Assembly (NCBI RefSeq): GCF_032854445.1
Contig: NC_088304.1
Span: 24,787,513-24,806,502 of the forward strand
Direction of reading: 5' to 3'
Source: Liolophura sinensis
Lineage: Eukaryota > Mollusca > Polyplacophora > Chitonida > Chitonidae
Length of the DNA: 18,990 bases
The first letter of the stretch is position 1. Each line of letters begins with the position of its first letter. The notes beneath the pieces are model-generated. The model ran no database searches. It worked only from the letters and a program-made list of their open reading frames with translations, and was not told the DNA's origin. The position numbers and the translations under genes are program-made. This document shows positions 1 through 12,300 of the stretch, one piece after another.

Positions 1-186
1 CTAACATACCTTGCCACATACATGTACTACTGTTAAAGGCTCTGTGGGTAAAAGAATAGGACAGGGCCCAGTGCAACCAGTACAGCTCACCCTGGAAACT
101 GAGAATTCTTTTGATGTAAAAAAAAAAAAAAGGTGCAGAAAGTGTTTGCGTTGTCATCTGAAGTTTGTGCCACTTTGTGTACACAG

Positions 187-339
187 GTTATCGTTCTCGG
201 GCTGCCTTCAAACTGATCCAACTGAACAGAAAGTTTGAGTTTCTGCAAAAGTCTCGTGTTGTTGTTGATCTGTGTGCAGCCCCAGGAGGATGGGCTCAAG
301 TTGCCGCGGAAAACACACCTGTCTCGAGTGTTATTGTAG
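187..339 (+). CDS. FTSJ3: FTSJ3 exon 1 of the window: start of methyltransferase domain, SAM motif I
   Basis: The acceptor is TACACAG before 187. The exon opens with two bases of a split Gly codon (the GYRSR of the family) and ends with the first base of a split codon. It encodes [12 protein letters not shown], with catalytic Lys 9, and [13 protein letters not shown], the glycine-rich SAM loop. The donor at 340 is G|GTAAGTG and is followed at once by a minisatellite built from copies of this same junction. The frame would hit TGA at 345-347 if the donor were not used. The preceding exon, with the initiator Met, is not in the window. Confidence 0.97.
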
Positions 340-3300
340 GTAAGTGAGGTGTCCTGTGTTATTGTGGGTAAGTGAAGCGTCCTGTGTTATTATGAGTGAG
401 TGAGTGAGTGAGTGAGGTGTCCAGTGTTTTCGTGGTAAAAAGTGAGACATCGTGTGTTTTTGTGAGTAAGTGAGGTGTCGTGTGTTATTGTGGGTAAGTG
501 AGGCGTCCTGTGTTATTGTGGGTAAGTGAGGTGTCGTGTGTTATTTTGGGTAAGTGGGGCGTCATGTTATCGTGGGTAGCTGAGGTGTCAAGTGCTATTG
601 TGGGTAAGTGACGTGTCTATTGTTATTGTGGTAAGTGAGGCGTCCTGTGTTATTGTGAGTGAGTGAGGTGTCCAGTGTTTTGTGGGTAAGTGAGGTGTCC
701 TGTGTTATTGTGAGTGAGTGATGCAACCAGTGTTATTCGGGGTAAGAGAGGCATCATGTAACAATGTGGGAAGATGAGGTGTATTGTGTTATTGTGGATA
801 AGTGAGGTGTCAAGTGTTGTTTTGGGTAAGAGAGGCATCTAGTAACAATGTGGGTAAGTGAGGTGTCTGGTGTTATTGTGGGTAAGTGAGGTGTCCGGTG
901 TTATTTGGAGTGAGTGAGGCATCCAGTATTATTTTGGGTAAGTGAGGCGTCCTGTGTTTGTGTGGGTAAGTGAGGTGTCTCTCGATGTGTCCAGTGTTTT
1001 TGTGGGTGAGTGAGGTGTTGTGTTATTGTGAGTGAGTGAGGCATCCAGTGTTATTCGGGGTAAGAGAGGCATCATGTAACAATGTGGGAAGATAAGGTGT
1101 ATTGTGTTATTGTGGATAAGTGAGGTGTCAAGTATTGTTGTGGGTAAGAGAGGCATCTAGTAACAATGTGGGTAAGTGAGGTGTCTGGGGTTATTGTGGG
1201 TAAGTGAGGTGTCCAGTGTTATTGTGGTAAGTGAGGCATCGTGTGTTATTGTGGCTAAGTGAAGTGTCCAGTGTTATTGTGGGTAAGAGAGGTGTCTTGT
1301 AACAATGTGGGTAAGTGAGGTGTATTGTGTGAAAGTGGATAAGTGAGGTGTCCATTGTTATAGTGGGTAAGTGAGATGTCCAGTGTTATTGTGGGTAAGT
1401 GAGGTGTCCAGTGTTATTGTATTTATTTAATTGGTGTTTTACGCCGTACTCAAGAATATTTCACTTATTCGACAGCAGCCAGCATTGCGGTGGGACGAAA
1501 CTGGGCAGAGCCCAGGGGGAACCCATGACCATGCACAGGTTGCTGCAAGACCTTCCCCACGTACAATTGGAGAGGAAGCCGGCATGAGCTCGACTTGAAC
1601 TCACAGAGACCACAATGGTTAGAGATTCCTGGGTCATTACGCTGCGCTAGCGTGCTATCCAACTGGGCTGTGGAGGCCCGGCGATGTTATTGTAAGTGTG
1701 GCATCTAGTGAGTAAGTAAACCAAAACAATTTGCTACGGTTTAATTTAGTAGAATGAGTGTTTTTTAGCAGATATGCCAACACATTATACCATACTGAAA
1801 ATTCATTCTTCATGAATCATTTAACATTGTTCAAATTGTACTATTCTGCTTTATTCGGACATTTCAGCGATTGATTTGGTGCCCATCAGACCAATCCACA
1901 ATGTCACCTGTCTACAAGAGGACATCACCACAGACAAATGTAGACAGGTGAGGTAAACCTTCATTCTCAAGGGTGGGTGGGTGGGGTGGCTTTGTGGGGG
2001 TGGGTGGGTGTGTTTGTCAGTGTGGTTGGGTGGCTTTGTAAGTGGGTGGGTGGTTTTGTGGGAGTGGGTTTTTGTGTGGCTTTGTGGGCGTGGTTGGGTG
2101 GCTTTATGGGGGTGGTTGGGTGGCTTTGTGGGAATGGGTTTTTGTGTGGCTTTGTGGTGATGGGTGGGTGGGCTGGTTAATCTTTTGAAATCCTCTTTGA
2201 TGACCGTGGCCAGTCAGTATAAAATCCTCATTGTTGACCATGGCCAGTCAGTGTAAAATCCTCTTTGTTGACCATGGCCAGTCAGTGTAAAATCCTCATT
2301 GTTGACCATGGCCGGTCAGTGTAAAATCCTCATTGTTGACCATGGCCAGTCAGTGTAAAATCCTCATTGTTGACCATGGCCGGTCAGTGTAAAGTCCTCT
2401 TTGTTGACCATGGCCAGTCAGTGTAAAATCCTCTTTGTTCACCATGGCCAGTCAGTGTAAAATCCTCTTTGTTCACCATGGCCGGTCAGTGTAAAATCCT
2501 CATTGTTGACCATGGCCAGTCAGTGTAAAATCCTCATTGTTGACCATGGCCGGTCAGTGTAAAGTCCTCTTTGTTCACCATGGCCAGTCAGTGTAAAATC
2601 CTCATTGTTGACCATGGCCAGTCAGTGTAAAATCCTCTTTGTTCACCATGGCCGGTCAGTGTAAAAAAATGCTGCCTGATTGAAAGACAACATTCTCGAT
2701 GTTCAGCTATTCTGAGTTTGCGCTTGTTAATAAATAAAATTGAAAGTTTACCCTTTTTGTTTTTTCATACTATAGTCCCTGAAGAAAGAACTTCAAACCT
2801 GGAAAGCAGATTGTTTTCTGAATGATGGAGCTCCAAATGTCGGCAAGAACTGGCTTCATGACGCCTTTCAGCAAAGTGAGAAAAATTCATATTATCCAAA
2901 AATCTGCTTGCTAAGGGTATCTCAGTAAGGTGAGAAAAACACAAGTAGACCAAAAGAGCAAGGTGAGGAAATACGCCCAAACCATTGATGTACAATCAAT
3001 GACCCAAATTGATCCTCAAAAAAGTGCATTTTTAAAGGTGAATTAAGGTCATGATATATGGTCAATACTACCTTTGGTGATGAATTTTAGATTTTCCTCT
3101 AGGATGCTATCCTACTTTCCAAACAATCCTCGAAAACACCTTTCTTGGATCAGAATGACTTTCAGAATCAAGAAAAATGTGCATCTTTGTCAACTTGGCC
3201 ACATTCTAAAATAGAGATGTACCTACTGCCTCCCTTGAGATTACATCTCTGATGGACGTGGGCGCCATACTTTGTACAACAGCGATGTCGAAAGCGAGGC

Positions 3301-6300
3301 TAGTGCATTACGTCACCTGATCTGAGATGTCTATTTTCGCTTCATGTAAACAACAGCACACAATGGCGAAGGTACAGAACTGTTCAGCAGTACGCTATTT
3401 ACTTGCGTCCGTGGGTATTATTATCCTCTCTGCCCTTGCTCAAGCTGAAGCGTGGCAATTTAAATATATTTACACACTTACCACTTGATTTTTGCATAAC
3501 AGAATTCACAGGGAATACAACAGTAATTATCTTGAGTTCTCTACTGTGTTCTTGACGCTGGATGACCCAAGGCGTAATCTGATAAACAAGACTTTTACCA
3601 TACGCACTCGATTATACTGCAATAACATCTCTTTCCGCACATGCTGCACGGAGAGCAGTGACCTGCTTTGCCTTTAATTCTACAGAAACGCCACCGATTG
3701 CCTTGGCATATGCCATTACTTTTTCAAACTCTCTTTTCATGCCGCCTTTTATGGGCGCCACCTTTCATGGGCGCCACCTTTCATGGGCGCCGCCATGTTG
3801 AATTACTTAATATTCATTAGCTAATACGTGAGTAAATAGTTTTTATTTTGGATGTTTCTGATTAATTCAGATGCAGGTAGTTGCTTGATTTTATATCACT
3901 GATACTAATTTTGACTCAAGGAACCTGAAAATACTTATTAAATCTGATTAATCTAATATTTATTAAAAAACTCTGATACTCCTCTATCAACAATTATCCC
4001 CAAATTTTTTTTGGGGGGCGGGGGGATTCACTTCGCTGATGGCGCCCATCTCAACACGAGCCTTGTCTCAGTACCATAGGATCACTTAGAAAGGCGCGTG
4101 ATCTCGAATGAATTTGACCAGAGACAGAATGCTTGGTCATTTAATACTGTGATATTCTGTCCAGTGCTTGATGGGAGTTAATCAAATTTAAGAACATGAT
4201 AAACAAATTACCTTAAGATGTCATAACCTTTTGTTTTGTTTCTTCCCCCAGCTGTGCTTACGCTACACGCCATGAAACTAGCCACAGAATTTCTGCGGAA
4301 GGGAGGTTGGTTTGTTACCAAGGTGTTCCGATCCAAAGACTACAACGCTTTGTTGTGGGCTTTCCAGCAGCTTTTCAAGCACGTCCATGCCACAAAGCCG
4401 CAAGCCTCCAGAAATGAGTCTGCCGAGATCTTTGTTGTTTGTCAGGGATTCCTCGCCCCGGACAAAATTGACCCCAAATTTTTGGACCCCAAACATGTTT
4501 TCAAAGATGTGGAACCTGACACGAAAGCTGTGCCACTTAACATGGTTCATCCGGAGAAACGAAGGAAGTGAGTGCGAAGAAAATGGATATTTGTTCTTCA
4601 CATGACTGCTTGTCTGTGGCCATTGTAGAGTGGATATCTGTTCCTCACATGACTGCTTGTCTTTGACCATTATAGAGTAGATATCTGCTCTTCACATGAC
4701 TGCTTGTCTTTGACCATAATAGAGTAGATATCTGTTCTTCACATGACTACTTGTCTTTGACCATTATAGAGTAGATATCTGTTCTTCACATGACTGCTTG
4801 TCTTTGACCATTATAGAGTAGATATCTGTTCTTCACATGACTACTTGTCTTTGACCATAATAGAGTAGATATCTGTTCTTCACATGACTGCTTGTCTTTG
4901 ACCATTATAGAGTAGATATCTGTCCCTCACATGACTGCTTGTCTTTGACCATAATAGAGTAGATATCTGTTCTTCACATGACTACTTGTCTTTGACCATT
5001 GTAGAGTGGATATGTGTTCCTCACATGACTGCTTGTCTGTGGCCATTGTAGAGTAGATATCTGTTCCTCACATGACTGCTTGTCTTTGACTATTGTAGAG
5101 TGGATATCTGTTCTTCACATGACTGCTTGTCTGTGACCATTGTGGAATGGATATCTGTTCTACACATGACTACTTGTCTTTTGACTATTGTAGAGTGGAT
5201 ATCTGTTCTTCACATGACTGCTTGTCTGTGACCATTGTAGAGCGGATATCTGTTCTTCACATGACTGCTTGTCTGTGACCATTGTAGATTGGATATCTGT
5301 TCCTCACATGACTGCTTGTCTTTGACTATTGTAGAGTGGATATCTGTTCTTCACATGACTGCTTGTCTGTGACCATTGTGGAAAGGATATCTGTTCTTCA
5401 CATGACTGCTTGTCTTTGACTATTTTACAGTGGATATCTGTCCCTCGCATGTAGTGAAATTTCATCAGTGACTTGACTGTTGGTTTTCTCCACCCTTGAA
5501 ACTTACAGCCATGGTATGAGTGGGAAGCCCTTGAGTGGTAGTGTATAATGTTTTATTCCCGCAGACAGACAGAGGGCTACCCTGAAGGGGACTACACGCT
5601 GTATCACCCGGTCAGTGTCTCAGACTTCATCCACAGTGACCAGTTTACAGAGCTTCTCTCAACCACAAATGCGGTGAGTGAAATGAATTATATGTTTGGG
5701 TGCATTTTGAGCCAAACTCTGGAGCTTCAATCATTTTTGCAAAACAAAATATTTTAATAAATGAATGATTGTGGCTATAAAATGCTAAATTTGCAGTATT
5801 GCAGTGGTGTCGTGGCAGGAGCGTGATTTATCTAGGGGCTGACTTGATTTGTTCTTGTCTTCTTCTAGAATATATCTTTTAACCATTTCAGGTCTGCCAG
5901 CAACCTGCGGATGGTCGTGGGTTTCCCCCGGGCTCTGCCCGGTTTACACCCACCATAATGCTGGCTGCTGTCGTATAAGTGAAATATTCTTGAGTATGGC
6001 GTAAAACGCCAGTCAAATAAATAAATAAATGAATGACTTCGTTTGAGCTTTTTGACTTCCAGAATCTCTTCCAAGCCATCTAAGTCTTTTGAAGCCATCC
6101 TGGAAGAGACGGAAGATCTTCTGGAAGACATTTTATCAATTCCAGAAGCTGCAAATCGAGTCAGCATTTATGTATTTGATTGGTGTTTTACGCCATACTT
6201 AAGAATATTTTACTTCTACGAAGGCTGCCAGCTTTATGGCGAGAGGAAACCGGGGAGATTCCACTGGACACCCACGACTGTCGGCAGATTGTTAGCAGAC

Positions 6301-9300
6301 CCGCCCACTTATGACCGGAGAGGAAGTCAGCATGAGCTGGACTTGAACTCACAGAAACCGGAGTTAACCTTTAAGAGGAAACACAAAATATTTGAAACTG
6401 AATATTCAAACTTGGGTGAAATTGTACAATAACGACATGGAATAAGTGGTCAAAATTTTATTGATTTGACGCATATTTTAAGAGTTTGATTTTCGTGAAT
6501 TATAGGCTAAAGCCATATGTTTTAAAATCTTTGTGAGTTTACTTTGGTATAAATGAAAATGAGAGGGAGATGTTTGAATAACCTAAACACGGTTATGCGA
6601 AAGGAAAATGTGCCTTGATATATAAAACCCCCTGTGGATTATTTTTTTCATCTTTGACGTGATTGAATATTTGCATTGTTCTTCACACGATGCACTTTGT
6701 GCAGTATTATTCGTATTTGCCATACTTGTATTATATGTACTGCCTTTGTCTTTTATGTGAAATCTTTAATATAAGTAAAATAAAAACTTTTTTCCTTTTC
6801 CAATAAAGTTAAGTAACACTCAAAGATGTGGAAAGTTTAAAATGTAAGAATTAATTAAAATACCTACCAGTACCAGTAAATGTTGCACTATTTATAGATC
6901 ACGCTGGACGATGTCCGTGTGCTGAACCACAAACTGACAACAGATGAGATCAAGGAGTGCTGTAAAGACATCAAAGTGCTTGGCAAAAAGGAACTCAAGT
7001 GAGTAACGGTTGTGAGTAACAGTAGTGAGTAACAGTAACAGTAGTGAGTAACAGTAAGAGTAGTGAAAATTCCACTTTCTACATGCCACAACCACGCTGG
7101 GTTTGTTAGTGTTTGCGTAACATTTTCCTCTGTTACTTTCACATGAAATAAAACAAAATTGCCCTGAGAATTTGGTCAGTCTTTAAGAAGCATACTTTTT
7201 CTTAACACATGCCACATGGGTTGAAGCAATGTGCGGATATGAACACCCTTTATAAGTGTGGGGAAGTAACACCATGTGATTCGGGCGAGCAGCCAGACAG
7301 GCACTGGGGTTGGCTGCCACACAGCTGGGGGAGCTGATCACTCTCCATTGTGTTCTCTACTGACAACTCTTTGTGGCTAAGTGTTATGGCAAAAAATAAT
7401 CAGCTAATGCATCTGTGAATTACGATAATTTTTTAACATAACTTTAATGAGTGTCTTTTGTGTCACCTGAGTTTCCTTCACCACCCAGGTTTCCTTCACC
7501 ACCCAGGTTTCCTCTACTCTCTCAGGTTTCCTCCACCCATCCAGGTTGCCTCCACCTATCTACATTTCCTCCACCCAATCGGGTTTCCTCCATCCATAAA
7601 ACTGCCTGCCATTGTATCTGTCAAAACAGTCTTGAGTGTGGCATTAAACACTAATAAATAATTTTTTTAATTTAAAGGTAACCACAGTAAATTGTGCCAA
7701 AGGTATTGATTCATACTCAGTTTGACACATGCAACATTAGACTGGATTACACGTATGAATATATGCACACACACCTTGTGACTCCTCGTGTTAAGTACTG
7801 CATAAAAACCCAAATGAATGTACGCAAAACTTTTGCTGATTTTTTTACACTCCTTGTCTATGTTGCAGGTCTTTATTGTCTTGGCGGAAAAAGATGAAGC
7901 AGTATTTAGATGAGTTGGAGGGGAAGGTACCAGAGGACAAGAAGTAAGTCATAGGTACAGATATGCACGTCGTGAAACCTCATCATATGCGAATTGTCCA
8001 GTTTGGATGTGATTTGTGTAATTTATGAAAGTCTCAGTGGCAGGGCTGCCCAACTTCAGGGCTATTCGTAAAATCTAGTAGTGAACTGTCTACTATAAAT
8101 CTTTTCGACCTTTTCAACCAACGAAGCACTTTTTTCAGTGGAATTTATGCATACGTTTTCATGAAAATGACGCTAAAACTGATTTGTTTGAATCACTAAA
8201 GACGCAGGCTGCATAGAACAGTGCACATTATCTTCAGTCCATAGGTCTGTCAGAATGTTTTAAAATACTGGTTGCTGAGGTGATTGAAAAGGTTGAAGAA
8301 TTAAGTATGTGTTGTTTGTTAAGGTAAATACATGTATTTTAATATTAACAATAAACTCTACCTTTCTAACACTAAAGACTTAGTAGAAACGGTGACCTCT
8401 GAAGGTTTTACAATGTGCTTGACCTCTGAACATGAAAATGAACAAGATCTGTAGACAGGAAATAGTTTACTTTTAATAGTGAATACCTGTTGTTTGCATA
8501 AATGGCAATTTGCACAAGATATTTTAACATTGATGATCTATGTCTTGTTAACAGGAAATGCCATGATGTAATATTGCACGATGTAGTTTTTAACAGTGGA
8601 CTGTGTATTTGTAATGATAAACATAATGCTGAACAGTATACAGTTCAGTCTTAACAAGAAATTCTCTGTTCTGTTTTGTCACAGAGAGAAGGCTGAGGAT
8701 GAGGCTGAGGAGGAAGATGAGGAGGCAGAGATTGAGAAACAACTGGCTGAGGCCAAGGACAGTGAGAGAAGGGCGCTCAAGAGGTGAGAAACACGTGCGA
8801 TGTGTGCCTGTCTTACGTGCACACCACCTTCTGCACTTACTCCCTGAGTTCTCAGAGTGTAAAGACATTGGGTGCTCAGTTATTAGGGTAAGAACCATCA
8901 ACCACCCATGGTGCACTATTCACATCTATGACCGGACTACCCTGGGGTTTGTTTTTTTTTTTCAATTTCCCTGCGAGCATTCCCATCACAAGTCCTGCTT
9001 AGCTGAAAGGGTTGGTGAATTACGGCAGGTATATGCAGAAGAACCGAGGGAAAATTGGTGTGGGGGAAAAGGCGTTCGTGGTTATCAAAAGGTGTAAGGG
9101 TTGTCTTAATTCCCAGGGGCTCATCTGATGAAGCTGTCGCAATGCTGTGTCAAGTTTATGTTTCCGTGGTGACGTATCTGTTCACTGTATTTTGCCAAGG
9201 ACAACCCGTCCAGTACATGGTGCTTCGTAAGACGGCCCCCAGATGATCAGGAGAGTAGGGAAGAACTTGTGACAAAGCATATCAAGCCCAAGAGTCCTGC

Positions 9301-12300
9301 AGATGTACAAATTACAAACCAAAATTATAGTTGATGTAAGATTTTATATTCTGTTTTACCTTCTTTCTTCTTTGTGAAGGAAATTGAAGAAAATACGAGT
9401 GGAGAAAAACAAACTTCGTCACAAAATGGATATGAAGATGGTGATCCCGGGAGATGTCCATGACTTCACGGACGATGTGGGACTGTTTCACCTGGATAAT
9501 CTGAAAAACAAAAAGGTGTGATTTTGTGTCGTAATGTTCCTTGTAAAGCTTGTGGTCTATAATTTCTGTGGGATTTAGGTATTTAATGTTACCCCTTGAA
9601 GATTTTTTTTTGTAATAATTCATGGTTTTTCATAATAAGTGCAGGGGGGCTTTTAGTAAGAACTTACACTTGAACGGTTTTTAATCAGGCAGAACAAATA
9701 ATTGCTGTTTTACAGTTATCAATTTAGCACAGGTATTGATGTAATTTAGTCTGTAAAAATTGTTGAGTCAGGAAGTTTTCCCAGTTTTCTGTTTTCTTCC
9801 TCCTTAATACTGTTTGTCACACAATACTGAGTTTGATATAAAATTCTACCTGTAACTAAGGTCCATATTTTCTCTGACTCTGAGAGTTTTGTTGCTCTTA
9901 AGAATGCTGTTTGGGAAGGTGAGGTGATGCATCCTACTGGAGAAGACATAATATTTTGTCAGCTTCAGTTGTGTGAATAAATGCAATTTTTTTGGCACAT
10001 ACAGTAATTAAATTAACGGGGAAAGTCATTAAGTTGTTTATGCATTGTTTTTTTTCAGCAATTGGAGAAAATGGAGGTTGAGGAGTTTAGTCTGGATGAG
10101 GAAGAGGAGGGGTCAGAAGAGGAAGGGTTGTCACGGAGACCATTCACGACCTTTGACCGTGACAACAAGGATTACCTTGAACCTGACAGCTCTGAGGAGG
10201 AGGAGGGAGATCTGGAGGGGGCGGACCTAGACAGTGACAGTGATGAGTGAGTGACTTGTAGGCAATAAGAGGTCATAGTCTAAGATTAACTCTTTCACTG
10301 GCATTTAGAAGTTTGGAACGACCTAACAGGGAACAGATTTTTATTAATGAAGAAACTAACGTCAAGTCAGTGGAATAACAGATGAGCAGCCAAGTGTATA
10401 TACATAATATGTTTAATAACATGTGAATACATTCTCCTTTCTTACTTGTACAAATCTTTTTACATTTTTGTGTCATCTTTCAGAGCTGACGACATGGAGG
10501 AGAGTAATCCACTAGTTGTCTCCCTTGAGGACAAACAAGTTCAAAGGTCACGAGAACTGGATAGCTGGTTTGGCAAGGTCAGAAGTCTGTGAAGACAGAA
10601 TGTAAACACTGTCAGAGATATGAACTGTAGGGAAATATATGTCGTACATATCTATAATATTTGTCAGATGATGTATGTTCAGCATGCAGAGTTTTACTTT
10701 CAATGGGAATAGGGTTTGCCAGCAACCTGTAGATTGTTGTGGGTTCCCCCGGGCTCTGCCCGGTTTTCTCCAACCATAATGCTGGCCGCCGTCATATAAG
10801 TGAAATATTCTTAAGTACTTCGTATAATACTAATCAAATAGATAAATAAATAAATCATTGGGAATAGGGTTTCCTTTGTACAAGTTTTAACCAGTGTTGT
10901 AAGAAAATGCTTTAATTATATCAAGTAAAGGTCAACTGAAAATTGTCACGTGCACCGTGTCATGATTGGTGACGTTTCCTAGTCAGACTTGACCTGATGT
11001 ACAGGAGTGTGTACATGTGTTTTCTGTCAGTACAATATCTAACTTGTAAAGTAAGAAAAAAAATCCCGAAAAATTGTCACGTGAGTACAGGGAGTAAAAT
11101 GTAGTCATAAAAGTTATTCTACTGTTCTTGAAGTTAGCATTACGTCATTATACATCACACATTAAACTCTGTTTTATTCAATCAAAAACAAATCTAAAAA
11201 CCTCACTTGACGTTCAACATGAAGGCCATAGTGCAACAACTGCTTGACCCGTATCAGTATAATGACTCGGGCTCGGTAAGGCATCTCAGTGAAGCACCAC
11301 TAGATAAAAGAGCGGTGGAAATGTGTCCTGCAACAAGGAGGCACACTACATGCACTCTAAGGATTCCTTCATCATCATATAACTGAAAAATTGTGAAGTA
11401 CAAAGTTAAAGCCCAAGCACTCATTCACTCACAAATCTAAGAAAATTAGTAATGGTTGTTTTGGATATACTTTTAATGATCTTTCCACTAATACTTATTT
11501 ATTTGTTGTTGTCCCTTTTTTTATTTGGAATTTGTATTTTAATGTTACCAATGTTAATATTCATTCCATGCCTGTTTGTAGGATGTATTTGCTGGATTGG
11601 AAAACAAAGATGATGAAGCTGCAGAAATTGAGAAGATGACAGCTGAGTACAAAAAGAAAGGTGGAATTGTGATAGGTGTGTAGATTTATACTTAAGCTAC
11701 AAGTACTTTTACAAAAGTTTAGCCAGTTCTTAACTTTTTGAAATTATTATAGTATCCTGTTTAAGATTGAAATAAATTATGCTGTTAGGCTAATAAATTC
11801 AACCTCAGCATGAGTTCACACCACAGTTAATGAGCTTATGACCAGTGAAGTCACAGGTTCAAATCCAGCTGTTGCTGTTTGGTGTATGATTACACATCAA
11901 GAGAGTTGTCAGCTACCTGACAGAGGGCACTCTTCTGTCTTTAATTCATAACCCTGACTGCCATTCAAACATTCCTGAGTAAGGGAATATTTATTTATTT
12001 GAATCTGTTTTAATGCCAGATGAAGAAATTTTTCCTACCTGTACAAGGCTTGAAGGAAAACACTGCCACCATTCACCTGGTACATGTACCTGAGAAACCT
12101 CCTGACAGTTGTTTGTCAAGAAAATTACTGTTTCAGCAAGGCTGTATGGGCATGAGTTATGGATATTAACACCAACAGTCAGTGAGAGGGAGATTTGAAC
12201 CAGCGACCTCAGTGTTATTAAGTGACTAGGACAAAACTACAGGTGAAGGAGCCAGCGATTCGGATTGTACTGAGGAAAAGGCTGTTTTGTTTGTGTTAAA

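Noticed and set aside
650-1156. Minus-strand frames with PLLP and HNNT repeats
   Set aside because: They are translations of the intron 1 minisatellite; the repetition comes from the DNA repeat and not from a protein.
1977-2180. Gly/Val/Trp-rich plus-strand frame
   Set aside because: It is the translated G/T-rich repeat of intron 2, with no splice context and no recognisable family.
2187-5455. CRISPR-like direct repeats
   Set aside because: The 34-bp and 47-bp units abut with no unique spacers, and the setting is a eukaryotic intron.
6781-6810. Polyadenylation signal AATAAA in intron 5
   Set aside because: AATAAA is frequent by chance in this AT-rich intron, and the gene clearly continues with exon 6.
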